Below are positions 33,698 to 42,527 of a stretch of 64,000 nucleotides of DNA, one piece after another (position 1 is the stretch's first letter; each line of letters begins with the position of its first letter). Source of the DNA: Acidovorax sp. YS12 (lineage in GTDB: Bacteria > Pseudomonadota > Gammaproteobacteria > Burkholderiales > Burkholderiaceae_C); contig CP053915.1 of the NCBI GenBank assembly GCA_021496925.1, positions 4,838,501-4,902,500 on the forward strand, read 5' to 3'. The notes beneath the pieces are model-generated. The model made no database searches. It was not told the DNA's origin and saw only the letters and a list, made by a program, of their open reading frames with translations. The position numbers and the translations under genes were made by a program.

Positions 33698-34320
33698 CCG
33701 CCATGGCACGGCACGCACCATGGGGGGCACGCCTGCGGGCCGCCGGCGCCTTGGCCGTGGGCCTGCTGGCGGGCGCGGCTGCCTGCGCCCAGGCGCCGGC
33801 TCCCTGCCTGCTGGGCGACGTGCGGCTGTTCGCGGGCAATTTCGAGCCCGTGGGCTGGAAGTTCGCCAACGGCCAGTTTCTGCGGATCGACGATCACAGT
33901 GTGTTGTTCTCGCTGCTGTTCACCACCTGGGGGGGCGATGGCATGACGTTCTTCGGCCTGCCCAACCTGAGCAGCCGGATTCCGATGGGGACGGGCCAGG
34001 GGCTGGGCCCGTACGGCGACATCGCCGATGGGATGACCTGGGGCCAGGAGCGGACCACGCTGATGTATGCCAACCTGCCGCAGCACAGCCATCCGGTGAT
34101 GGTGGCCGGCGCCACGGCCACCACGGCGGTGCCTGCGGCCGGCATGGCGCTGGCGGCGGTGCCGGAGGCGGGGGCGTTCGCGGTGGCGGCGCCCAACGCC
34201 ACGCTGGCGTTCGCGTCGGTGGGGGTCGCAGGCTCCAGCCAGTCCTTCGAGACCCTGCCGCCTGCCATGGGACTGAACTACATCATCTGCGTGGACGGTG
34301 TGTACCCGTCCCGGTATTAG
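33694..34320 (+). CDS. Exported phage-tail-collar domain protein (second copy)
   Basis: This 208-residue paralogue of the preceding protein has a signal peptide (LAVGLLAGAAACAQAPAPC) and the same collar domain (LLGDVRLFAGNFEPVGWKFA, LFSLLFTTWGGDGMTFFGLP, NLSSRIPMGTGQGLGPYGDI, LPQHSHPVMV, LPPAMGLNYIICVDGVYPSR). The DLRGR of the first copy is NLSSR here, so the two have diverged. ATG 33694 overlaps the stop of the first copy. Like its neighbour it is an exported fibre-type protein outside any phage context; its function is unknown. Confidence 0.87.
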   Translation: MTAMARHAPWGARLRAAGALAVGLLAGAAACAQAPAPCLLGDVRLFAGNFEPVGWKFANGQFLRIDDHSVLFSLLFTTWGGDGMTFFGLPNLSSRIPMGTGQGLGPYGDIADGMTWGQERTTLMYANLPQHSHPVMVAGATATTAVPAAGMALAAVPEAGAFAVAAPNATLAFASVGVAGSSQSFETLPPAMGLNYIICVDGVYPSRY

Positions 34321-34353
34321 TACTGCAACCTCCTGGATGAGTAGGGGAAGCCC

Positions 34354-35031
34354 ATGAAATCAATGCATTCGCGCGCAGGGCAAGGCGCAAACCGCAGCAA
34401 TAGCCGCAGCTATTGCGAGGATTCGCAAAGCCGCCATGCGGGCGAAGGCGCGATTTCAGTACCAGGCATGGAACACGACATGCATTCGCCGCTTTGCGTG
34501 CGCCGCGCTGGTGCCCTGGTGCTCGCTTTGGCCGGTGGCCTGTGGGCGCCGCAGGCGGCGGCCCAGGCCGGTGCCATCGCGGGCCAGGCCATCGCGGGCC
34601 CGTCGTCGGGCGGCGGCGTGGTGCTGCACGGCGGCGCCGTCTTTGCGCAGGCCAGCACGCCGGTGCTCACGGGCGGCAGCCTGCCCGGCGGCGTGGCGGG
34701 CAGCGCCTACCGCCAGAGCCTGTCGGCCACGGGCGGCACGCCGCCCTATGCCTACCTGCTGTCCGGCGGCAGCCTGCCGCCGGGCGTGGTGCTGACGGCG
34801 GCCGGCGTGCTGTCGGGCACGCCCACGGCGGCGGGCACGTACCGCTTCACGGTGCAGGTCACCGACGCAGCGGCGCAGGTGATCGTGGTCACCTACCAGT
34901 GGGTGGTGGCACCGGCCAGCAGCCCGGCGGTGCCGCTGGCGGTGCCCCTGGGCGGGCCGGTGGCCGGCGCGCTGCTGGGGCTGCTGCTGGTCTGGGGTGG
35001 TGCCGCGCGGCGGCGCAAGGAGGATGCATGA
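34354..35031 (+). CDS. Exported Ig-like (He_PIG) protein with C-terminal sorting tail
   Basis: This 225-residue protein carries a putative Ig domain (about residues 105-190: GGSLPGGVAGSAYRQSLSAT, GGTPPYAYLLSGGSLPPGVV, GTPTAAGTYRFTVQVTDAAA) and ends in a membrane segment and basic tail (LLGLLLVWGGAARRRKEDA) like a sorting signal. ATG 34354 has a good ribosome site (AGGGGAAG). The signal peptide only begins near residue 43, because a 117-base in-frame insertion lies between MKSMHS and a second MHS. Internal ATGs at 34468 and 34480 could restart translation with a normal signal peptide. Its stop overlaps the next gene by ATGA. Confidence 0.7.
   Translation: MKSMHSRAGQGANRSNSRSYCEDSQSRHAGEGAISVPGMEHDMHSPLCVRRAGALVLALAGGLWAPQAAAQAGAIAGQAIAGPSSGGGVVLHGGAVFAQASTPVLTGGSLPGGVAGSAYRQSLSATGGTPPYAYLLSGGSLPPGVVLTAAGVLSGTPTAAGTYRFTVQVTDAAAQVIVVTYQWVVAPASSPAVPLAVPLGGPVAGALLGLLLVWGGAARRRKEDA
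34363..34489. repeat. 107-bp hairpin element flanked by 10-bp direct repeats
   Basis: ATGCATTCGC occurs at 34363-34372 and again at 34480-34489. The 107 bases between contain a perfect 8-bp hairpin GCAATAGC-cgca-GCTATTGC (34397-34416) and GC-rich, partly palindromic flanks. The structure looks like a miniature inserted element with a target-site duplication. One copy of the 10-mer plus the insert is 117 bases, 39 codons, so the host frame is kept. No coding capacity of its own is seen. Confidence 0.6.
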
Positions 35032-38000
35032 CGGGTTCAGGCCGCGTGGGATGGCCGAGGGTGCGCGGGTGGCTGCTGGCCTGCCTGCTGGCGTGCCTGT
35101 GCGGGTGGGCCGTGGCCGATGACGGCGAGCCCGGCTTTGCCAACTTTGCCCAACTGGCGTCCATCAGCGTGGGCGGCGTGGCTGCCAGCTACCCGCTGGG
35201 CGACCTGGAGGACGACCCGCTGGCGGTGACGACGCAGACCGTGCACATCGGCCACTGCGCGCCGCAGCGCCTCGCCGTAACCGGCTGGCAGCCCCCGGCG
35301 CACGAACACACGGTGCGCGTGCAGGGGCAGGTGCTGACTATGTCCCAGTACCAGCCCGGCGGCGCGCTGGATGTGACCCTGCCCTTTGGCAGCAGCACGC
35401 TGGTGCTGGAGGCGGAGCGCTTCGTCTCCGCAGGCTGGCGCCCGCCTTCGACCCCGCCGTGGCGCTGTACAACGCCCAGGTGGGCAGCACGGTGGGCAGC
35501 ATCACCGTCACGCCCACGCCGGGCTTTGGCGGCACGGCCACGGTCAATGGCACGCCGTCGGGCAGCGGCGGCGTGGCCGTGGCGCTGGCGCCGGGGCTCA
35601 ACACCATCGCTGTGCAGGCCACGGCGCAGGACGGGGTGGCGCAGTTCGGCTACACCCTGTGCGTGGTGCGCGCGCCAGCGACGCAAAGCGCCAGGCTGGC
35701 GGGGCTGGCGCTGTCCAGCGGCACGCCGTGGCCGCCCGTGCATCCGGACATCGCGGCCTACAGCGCGCGCGGCCAGCGGGGCGGACAGCATCACGCTGAC
35801 GCCCACGGCTGAGGACGCCACGGCCACCGTGCGCATCAACGGCGGCGCGCCCGTGCTGCCGGGCGACGCATCGGCCCCGCTGGCGCTGGCGCCGGGGCAC
35901 AACGCCTTCACTCTCCAGATCACCAGCAGCGACGGGCAACTGAACCGCAGCTACACGCTCGACGTGCTGCGCGGCCAGGGCAACGCGGCGCTGGCCGGGC
36001 TGTCGCTGTCCGATGGCAGCTTGACCCCCGCGTTCGACCCAGGCGCAACGGCCTACAGCGCCACCGTGCCCTACGTGGTGACGACGCTGCGCGTGGGCGT
36101 GGGCGTGGCGCTGGCCGACCCCGACGCCAGCGTGCGCGTCGCCGGCCGGGCGCTGCGCAGCGGCCACGCCGCCGCCGTGGCGCTGGCGCCGGGTGCCAAC
36201 AGCGTGCCGGTGCAGGTCACGTCCAGCGACGGCACGGTGCAGCGCAGCTACATGCTGACCATCACCCGCGCGGCGCCCGTGCAAGCGCTGGGCGACCACC
36301 CGGCGCAGTTCGCCGCGGCGCAAAACCTGCAACTGGCCGGAGGCACCGTGCGCGCCCTGGCCGCGCAGGACATGGACGGCGACGGCCGCCCCGATCTGCT
36401 GGCACTGGAGGCCCCGCGCCCCGAGCTGGCCCTGCTGACCGCGCAGGACGGCGGTGGCTTCGGCCCCGTGCAATGGCTGCCGCTGGGCGTGGTCATCCCC
36501 GCGGCCCTGGCACCCGGCGGCTACCTGGGCCAGGGCTGGACGGACGTGCTGGCGCCCATTGGCGGCGAGGCGCGGCTGGCGCTGAACCTGGGCGCCGGGC
36601 ACATGCTGGCACACCCGGCCATCGTCGATGGCTACTACGAACCCCTGGTGGCGCACGACATGGACGGCGATGGCCGCGACGATGTGGCAGCACGCAGCGG
36701 CAGCAACGCCGTGCTGCTGCACAGCCTGGGCGACGGCCGCTTTGCCCCGCCGCAGGTGGCGGGCAGCCTGCCCGGCCTGCGCTTCGTGGCGGCGGGCGAC
36801 TTCGACGGCGACGGCCATGCCGACCTGGCGCTCATCAGCGACCAGGGCGCCGTGCGCGTGCTGCCCGGCTTGCCGCAGGGCGGCTTCGGCACCCCGTGGG
36901 ATGGCAGCCTGGGCGTGGCGGGCATCAGCGGCATGGTGGCCCCGCCGCGCGTGGCCGACCTGGACGGCGACGGGCGCGACGACCTCGCCGTGGCCGTCTC
37001 CGCCAACGGCCTGAGCACGCTGGCCGTGCTGCGCGGCCAGCCCGGCGGCAGGCGGCGCGGCCAGTTGCACGCCCGACCCGGTGCCGTTCGGCGGCAGCGC
37101 TGCCTGCACCGCCACGCCTGCCATGGGCTACCAGTTCACGGGCTGGACGGGCGCTTGCGCGGGCCAGGGCGCCGCTTGCACCCAGGGCAATGTCCGGGCG
37201 GCGCAGGCGTCGGTGGCGTTGTTCGTACCCCATGCCTGCGCCGTCACGGCCACGGCCAGCCCGGTGGCGGGCGGCACGGCGAGTTGCACGCCCAGCGCGG
37301 TGGCGCACGGCGGCAGCGCCACCTGTACCGCGACGGCCAGCGCGGGCTACCAGTTCACGGGCTGGAGCGGCGCTTGCGCGGGCCAGGGCGCCGCTTGCAC
37401 CCTGGGCCATGTCCAGGCCGCGCAGGCTTCGGTGGCGCTGTTCGCGCTCCATGCCTACGCCGTCACGGCCACGGCCAGCCCGGTGGCGGGCGGCATGGCG
37501 AGTTGCGCACCCAGCCCGGTGGCGCATGGCGGCAGCGCCACCTGTACCGCCACGGCCAGCGCGGGCTACCAGTTCGCGGGCTGGACGGGCGCCTGTGCGG
37601 GCCAGGGCGCCCATTGCATCCTGGGCGGCCTGACGGAAGAAAAGGCTTCGGCCGCCCTGTTCGCGCAGCAGACAACGCTGGCCCTGCCCGAAGGGCCGCA
37701 GGCGCAAAAGCCCCTGGGGCTGGCGCTGCAGGCGGGCGCTGGCTGGCAGGTGGCGGTCGCTGGCATGCAGACCGCCGCCAGCGTGGGTGCCGCGCTGCCT
37801 GCGGGCGTGACGCTGCCGCATGGCGTGGTGCGCCTGCGTCTGGAGCAGGGCAGCCAGGCCACGGTGGTGCTGACCTATCCGCAGGCCCTGCCGCAGGGCG
37901 CGGTCTATTACAAGTACGGCAAGACGGCGGACGGCCCGCAGCCGCACTGGTACCCCTTCCCCGGTGCGGCCATCAGCGGCAGCACCGTGACGCTGACCTT

Positions 38001-38234
38001 GCAGGATGGCGGGGCGGGCGATGACGACCGGATGGAGAACAGCGTGATCGTGGACCCGGGCGGCGTGGCGCTGCTGGCTGCTGCGCCCGCCGGCGCACAG
38101 GCCATTCCTACCCTGGGTGCATGGGCGCTGGCGTTGCTGGCGGGTTTGCTGGGGCTGTTCAGCCTGGGGGGGGATGGCGCAGGCCGCGATGCCGTTTTTT
38201 TGAGAGAAATCAGGCTAAAACCCTTATGGAGTAA
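35028..38234 (+). pseudogene. Large cadherin-like/FG-GAP/InlB-repeat surface protein, frameshifted
   Basis: A signal peptide (WLLACLLACLCGWAVADDG) follows ATG 35028, which has an AAGGAGG site and overlaps the previous stop. Recognisable domains are cadherin-like beta-sandwich units (LAPAFDPAVALYNAQVGST, LSLSDGSLTPAFDPGATAYS), four FG-GAP-like DxDGDGxxD motifs (36370-36985), InlB-type repeats (GYQFTGWSGACAGQGAACT) and an IPTL sorting motif (IPTLGAWALALLAGLLGLF). They lie in three frames: the frame shifts near 35434, returns near 35778, and shifts again near 37040. A fourth shift at the G8 run 38166-38173 would give a basic tail and stop at 38234; without it the frame runs to 38406. Decay, phase variation or sequencing error are all possible. 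Confidence 0.75.
37081..37660 (+). repeat. Tandem ~219-bp repeats encoding InlB-type units
   Basis: Three units, each holding GYQF(T/A)GW(T/S)GACAGQGA and separated by about 219 bases, encode divergent InlB B-repeat-like modules. The linking segment (gccgtcacggccacggccag) is near-identical between units two and three, so recombination between units could change their number. Confidence 0.7.
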
Positions 38235-38258
38235 GCGCTGGAAGCTATTGAAAGAGGA
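38206..38258 (-). repeat. Dispersed intergenic repeat, moderately clear, inverted
   Basis: The sequence caggctaaaacccttatgga then gtaagcgctggaagctattg is the minus-oriented repeat. The TAA stop (38232-38234) of the frame that gives the basic tail of the large surface-protein gene lies inside it. It separates that gene from the convergent PhoD gene. Confidence 0.65.
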
Positions 38259-38264
38259 GCGAAC

Positions 38265-39818
38265 TCAGGCGCGCTGCGGCCCGGGCTGGCCGTCTTCCAC
38301 CACGAAGCGTGCCAGGCTGGTGGCGCCGCTGTCGGCGCGCAGCGGGTCGTCGAGCACGCGCAGCGTGGTGGTCCAGCGCGTGGGCGTTACGTCGGCCAGG
38401 CCATAGCCGCGCAGGTCGCAGCGCGCGAGCAGCACGTGGGGGTTGTGCTGGGCAATGGCGTCCACCTTGGCCTGCGTGGTGCCTGAGCGCGAGGTGATGG
38501 ACGTGCCGCAGAACTCGCTGGCGAGCACCGCAGCGTCCGCCCGGTCCGGTTCGGCGAGCACGTTGCACACGTAGTTCTGGTGGATGTCGCCGCCCAGGAA
38601 CACGGCGTTGCGCTGCGGGTGGCGCTGCAGCGACTGCAGCAGGCGCTCGCGCGCGGCGGGGTAGCCGTCCCAGCTGTCGATGCTGCGCACGCCCGAGGGG
38701 TAGTGGCGCGGCGCGAACAGCGTTTGCTGCGCGATCACGCTCCAGCGTGGCGCGTCTTCGGCGGAGTGCCCGGCCAGGCGTGCGTCGAGCCAGTGCTCCT
38801 GCGCGGCGCCCAGCAGCGTGCGCCGCGGGTCGCTCCAGGCCGCGCAGTCTCCGGGGCGCACGCCGCCTGCGCCGCTGCTGCCGTCCTTGCGGCAGGCCTG
38901 CCAGTCGCGGAATTGGCGCGTGTCGAGCAGGTGGATGCGCGCCAGGCGCCCCCAGGACAGGCTGCGGTACACCTGCAGCGCGTCCACGCCGCGCGCCAGG
39001 CTCGCCGCGCGCAGGGGCATGTTCTCGTAGAAGGCCTGCCAGCCGGCCAGGCGCATGGCCTGGAAGGCCGGCGTGCCGCCGTCGCGGCCGAGGGCGCCGG
39101 CGTAGTCGTTCTGCACCTCGTGGTCGTCCCAGGTGACGCTCCACGGGCAGGCGGCGTGTGCGGCCTGCAGCAGCGGGTCGCTCTTGTGCAGCGCGTAGCG
39201 GTCGCGGTAGTCGGCCAGGGTGCGCGCGGCGCGCAGTGTGTGCACGCGGGCCAGGCCCGTGGTGTCGCGGGGGCTGGCGTATTCGTAGATGTAGTCGCCC
39301 AGGAAGAGCACGAGGTCCGGCGCGTCGTGCACCGCATGGCGCCAGGCGGCGTAGTGGCCGTGCTCCCAGCGCTGGCACGAGGCGAAGACCAGGCGCAGCC
39401 GCGCGGGCAGGTCCTGCGGCGCGGGTGCGGTGCGCGTGCGGCCCGTGGCGCTCACGGCGTCGCCGCACTGGATGCGGTAGTGGTACCAGCGGCCGGGCGC
39501 CAGGCCCTGCAGCTCCACGTGCACGCTGTGGCCCCATTCGGGCAGCGCCTGGGCCTGGCCGCGCTGCACGATGTGGCGAAAGCCCGCGTCGTCGGCCAGT
39601 TCCCAGTGCACCGTGAGCGGGGCCAGGGCCGCGCCAGGCTCGGCGGGCACGAGGCGGGTCCAGAGCACCACGCCGTCGGGCGCGGGGTCGCCGCTGGCGA
39701 CGCCGAGGGCGAACGGGTCGTGGCGCAGGGTCTCCTGGCTCCAGGCTCAGCGCGGCACCCGGGTGGCCAGCGCGGCCAGGGCGGCGCGCCGCAGCAGGGC
39801 GCGCCGCAGGGGGCTCAT
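38265..39818 (-). pseudogene. phoD: PhoD-like alkaline phosphatase with in-frame TGA after Tat signal
   Basis: PhoD enzymes are Tat-exported phosphodiesterases/phosphatases. From ATG 39818 the frame reads MSPLRRALLRRAALAALATR, then VPR and a TGA (39747-39749). It then continues in the same frame with AWSQETLRHDPFALGVASGD, PAPDGVVLWTRL and a full catalytic domain: FASCQRWEHGHY, LFLGDYIYEYASP, WDDHEVQNDYAG and AVFLGGDIHQNYV. The signal and mature parts are thus split only by a nonsense codon. Without readthrough, the body could start at GTG 39671, but it would lack export. Its start overlaps the GGDEF gene stop by four bases. A sequencing error cannot be excluded. Confidence 0.75.
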
Positions 39819-41341
39819 GCGGCGACGACGCGGTTCTTGCCGGCGCGCTTGGCCAGGTACATGCCCTGGTCGGCGCGGCGCAGCGCTTCGGTGCTGCCCT
39901 CCTCGGCGCCGAGCTGGGCGACGCCAGCGCTGAAGGTGATGAGGATCTTCTCGTTGTTCTGCAGGAAGAACCGGGTCGTCAGTTCGCGCTGCAGCCGCGT
40001 CATGGCCTCGATCCCCTGGGCCTGGCCGGTTTCGGGCAGCACGACCACGAATTCCTCGCCGCCGTAGCGCGCCAGCATGTCCTGCGGCCGCAGGGCCGAG
40101 CGCGCGACGTCGGCCAGGTGCACGAGGGCGGCGTCGCCCGTGTCGTGGCCCAGGCGGTCGTTGATGGACTTGAAGTTGTCCACGTCCAGCAGGGCCACGC
40201 ACAGGGGGGCGCCGTTGCGCCGCGAGCGTGCGATCTCGCGTTCCATGACCTCGTCCAGGCCCTTGCGGTTGAGGGTGCCGGTCAGCGGGTCGTGGCGTGC
40301 CAGGGCGCTGGCGCGGTCGAGTTCGTCCTGCAGCTTGGCGATTTCGGCGTGCTTTTCCTCGGTGCGCTGGCGCAGCGCCTGCAGCTCGTCGTGGGCCACG
40401 CGGCTGTCCAGCGCCATGGCGCGCGTGGCGCTCATGACTTCCTGCAGCACGGGCGTGATGTCTTCCAGGCGCGCGGCGCGGCCGATCAGCTCGGCGCAGC
40501 GCTCCATGGTGCCGTGGTAGCGGTCGCTGGAGGAACTGATCTTGGCCAGGCGCTCGATGAAGGTGGCCAGCAGCTCCTTCATCTGCTCCTCGGCCTCGGC
40601 GCTGCGGGCGCGCGCCTCGGTCTGCTTGTAGATGACGTCCTTGAGGCGGCGCTGCACGTCGTCGAGGCGGCGCAGCGTCAGCGGCGGGGTGGCGGCGGCC
40701 ATCAGCGCCTCGGCCTGGCCGCGCAGCCAGTCGTCGTTGGGACTGAGGGCGGAGATGTTCTCGAACACCAGGCGCAGCAGCGCCAGCAGGCCCAGGCGTA
40801 TGGCGCCTTGCTCCTCGGTGGCGAACGACAGGCGGTAGGTGAAGTTGTTCAGCAGCAGCACCAGCGTGGACGATGGCGCCGCGCCTTCGCGCAGCATCTC
40901 GACCAGTTGCACCGCCATGTCGTGCACGCGGGCGTCGTCTTCGCTAAGTGAATTGAGGATGTTGTCCATCAGGCGCGCGAGCTGCTCGGCCAGGTCTTCG
41001 GGCAGCACGGCGAGCGGTTCGGGGGCGGGCTCCTTCAGGGCCGGGCCGGCGGCGTGCAGCCCCAGGTTGGCATAGCCCACCATGACGCTTTGCAGGGCCT
41101 GCCAGTCCTTGCGGTTGATGGCCGCGCCCAGTTGCTCGAGCAGGCGGATCTGCGCCGGCGTCTGGCCCGGCAGCACGCGCAGGATGGCGCGCAGCGGTGC
41201 CTCGGGGAAGGGCGCGTGCGTTGGCCCGCCTTCGATTTCCGCGTAGACGGCCTGGTAGTTGTCGGGTGTGGGGGCCAGCCTGCGCAGGGCCAGTTGCCGG
41301 AGTGTTTCGCGCGCGATGTCGGATGAATTTCGGTCTGCCAT
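39815..41341 (-). CDS. Diguanylate cyclase with C-terminal GGDEF domain
   Basis: This 508-residue protein should make cyclic di-GMP. The long N-terminal part (about residues 1-330) is helical and has no membrane segments or named sensor domain that I recognise, with a coiled coil just before the catalytic domain (EKHAEIAKLQDELDRASALA). The GGDEF domain has DPLTGTLNRKGL, LLDVDNFKSINDRLGHDTGD, and an active-site GGEEF. An RPQD inhibitory I-site lies exactly five residues before it, so product inhibition is likely. ATG 41341 is preferred to the TTG at 41347. Its stop overlaps the PhoD gene start, so the two are translationally coupled. Confidence 0.92.
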   Translation of the reverse strand: MADRNSSDIARETLRQLALRRLAPTPDNYQAVYAEIEGGPTHAPFPEAPLRAILRVLPGQTPAQIRLLEQLGAAINRKDWQALQSVMVGYANLGLHAAGPALKEPAPEPLAVLPEDLAEQLARLMDNILNSLSEDDARVHDMAVQLVEMLREGAAPSSTLVLLLNNFTYRLSFATEEQGAIRLGLLALLRLVFENISALSPNDDWLRGQAEALMAAATPPLTLRRLDDVQRRLKDVIYKQTEARARSAEAEEQMKELLATFIERLAKISSSSDRYHGTMERCAELIGRAARLEDITPVLQEVMSATRAMALDSRVAHDELQALRQRTEEKHAEIAKLQDELDRASALARHDPLTGTLNRKGLDEVMEREIARSRRNGAPLCVALLDVDNFKSINDRLGHDTGDAALVHLADVARSALRPQDMLARYGGEEFVVVLPETGQAQGIEAMTRLQRELTTRFFLQNNEKILITFSAGVAQLGAEEGSTEALRRADQGMYLAKRAGKNRVVAA

Positions 41342-41429
41342 GTGCAAATCTACGCCAGGACGCCCGAAGTTTGACAGAGGCGCCCGGCATTGACCAGATG
41401 CCGGGCCTTGGCAGGAGGCCTGCCAGCCT

Positions 41430-42407
41430 TTACGCGTTGACGAGGACGAGCTTGCCCTTGACGGCGCGCGAACCCATGAGGGCGAAGGCTTCGCGCAGCG
41501 CGGACATCGGCAGGGTGCGGTCGAGCACGGGCTTGACCTTGCCCTCGCCGTACCAGCGGGCCAGCTCGGCCATCATCGCCGCGTTGGCCTGGGGCTCGCG
41601 CTTGGCGAACTCGCCCCAGAACACGCCCACGATGGATGCGCCCTTGAGCAGGGGCAGGTTCAGGGGCAGCGCCGGGATCGGGCCCGAGGCGAAGCCCACC
41701 ACCAGGTAGCGCCCGCGCCAGGCGATGGAGCGCAGCGCGGGTTCGGCGAAATCACCACCGACCGGGTCGTAGACCACGTCCGGGCCCTTGCCGCCGGTGG
41801 CAGCCTTGATGGCATCGCGCAGGTTGTCGCGGCTGTAGTTGATGGTCGCATCGGCGCCCAGCGACTGGCACAGCGCGCATTTGTCGTCGCTGCTCGCCGC
41901 GGCGATGACGCGCGCGCCGCGCGCCTTGGCGATCTGGATGGCCGCCGTGCCGACGCCGCCGGCCGCGCCGAGCACCAGCACGGTCTCGCCCGGCTGCAGT
42001 TGGCCGCGGTCGATCAGCGCGTGGTGCGACGTGGCGTAGGTCATGATGAAGGCGGCGGCATCCTCGAGCGCGAACCCGGGCGGCAGGGGCATGCACAGGG
42101 CGGCCTGCGCGATCGTGTGCGTGCCGAAGCCGCCGGTGCCGGAGAGGCAGGCGACGTTCTGCCCGGGCTGCAGGTGGTTCACGCCTTCGCCCACGGCGCG
42201 CACCACGCCGGCGTACTCGGCCCCCGGCACGAAGGGCAGGGGTGGCTTGATCTGGTACTGGTTCTGCACGATCAGCAGGTCGGGAAAGTTCAGGCTGGCG
42301 GCCTTGATTTCGATGAGCACCTCGCCCGCCTTGGGTTCGGGCGTCGGCAGTTCGGTCCAGGCCAGGGCGTCTACGCCGGTCGGTGTGGTGCAAAGCCAAG
42401 CGTGCAT
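41430..42407 (-). CDS. NADPH:quinone oxidoreductase (zinc-free MDR family)
   Basis: This 325-residue medium-chain reductase-type enzyme reduces quinones or similar enones with NADPH. The N-terminal GroES-like domain has AASLNFPDLLIVQNQYQIKP and PFVPGAEYAGVVRAVGEGV. The Rossmann part has VLVLGAAGGVGTAAIQIAKA and DVVYDPVGGDFAEPAL. The catalytic zinc ligands of alcohol dehydrogenases are missing, as in QOR proteins. ATG 42407 has a GGAGACT-like ribosome site and was preferred to a long upstream extension. It is divergent from surE across 120 bases. Confidence 0.92.
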   Translation of the reverse strand: MHAWLCTTPTGVDALAWTELPTPEPKAGEVLIEIKAASLNFPDLLIVQNQYQIKPPLPFVPGAEYAGVVRAVGEGVNHLQPGQNVACLSGTGGFGTHTIAQAALCMPLPPGFALEDAAAFIMTYATSHHALIDRGQLQPGETVLVLGAAGGVGTAAIQIAKARGARVIAAASSDDKCALCQSLGADATINYSRDNLRDAIKAATGGKGPDVVYDPVGGDFAEPALRSIAWRGRYLVVGFASGPIPALPLNLPLLKGASIVGVFWGEFAKREPQANAAMMAELARWYGEGKVKPVLDRTLPMSALREAFALMGSRAVKGKLVLVNA

Positions 42408-42527
42408 CAGGAGTCTCCTTTGTTGAGAATGGGGGTCGCGTGAAATCGGGCCGCATGATAAGGAGGGCAACCCGCCCGGCATTGTCCCTGGCGCGACCCT
42501 ACAATCGGCGCAATCCGTTTTGCGACC

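Noticed and set aside
37081..37660. Tandem DNA repeats that might suggest a CRISPR or satellite array
   Set aside because: The unit is about 219 bases, stays in frame and encodes InlB-type protein repeats. There are no short identical repeats with unique spacers.
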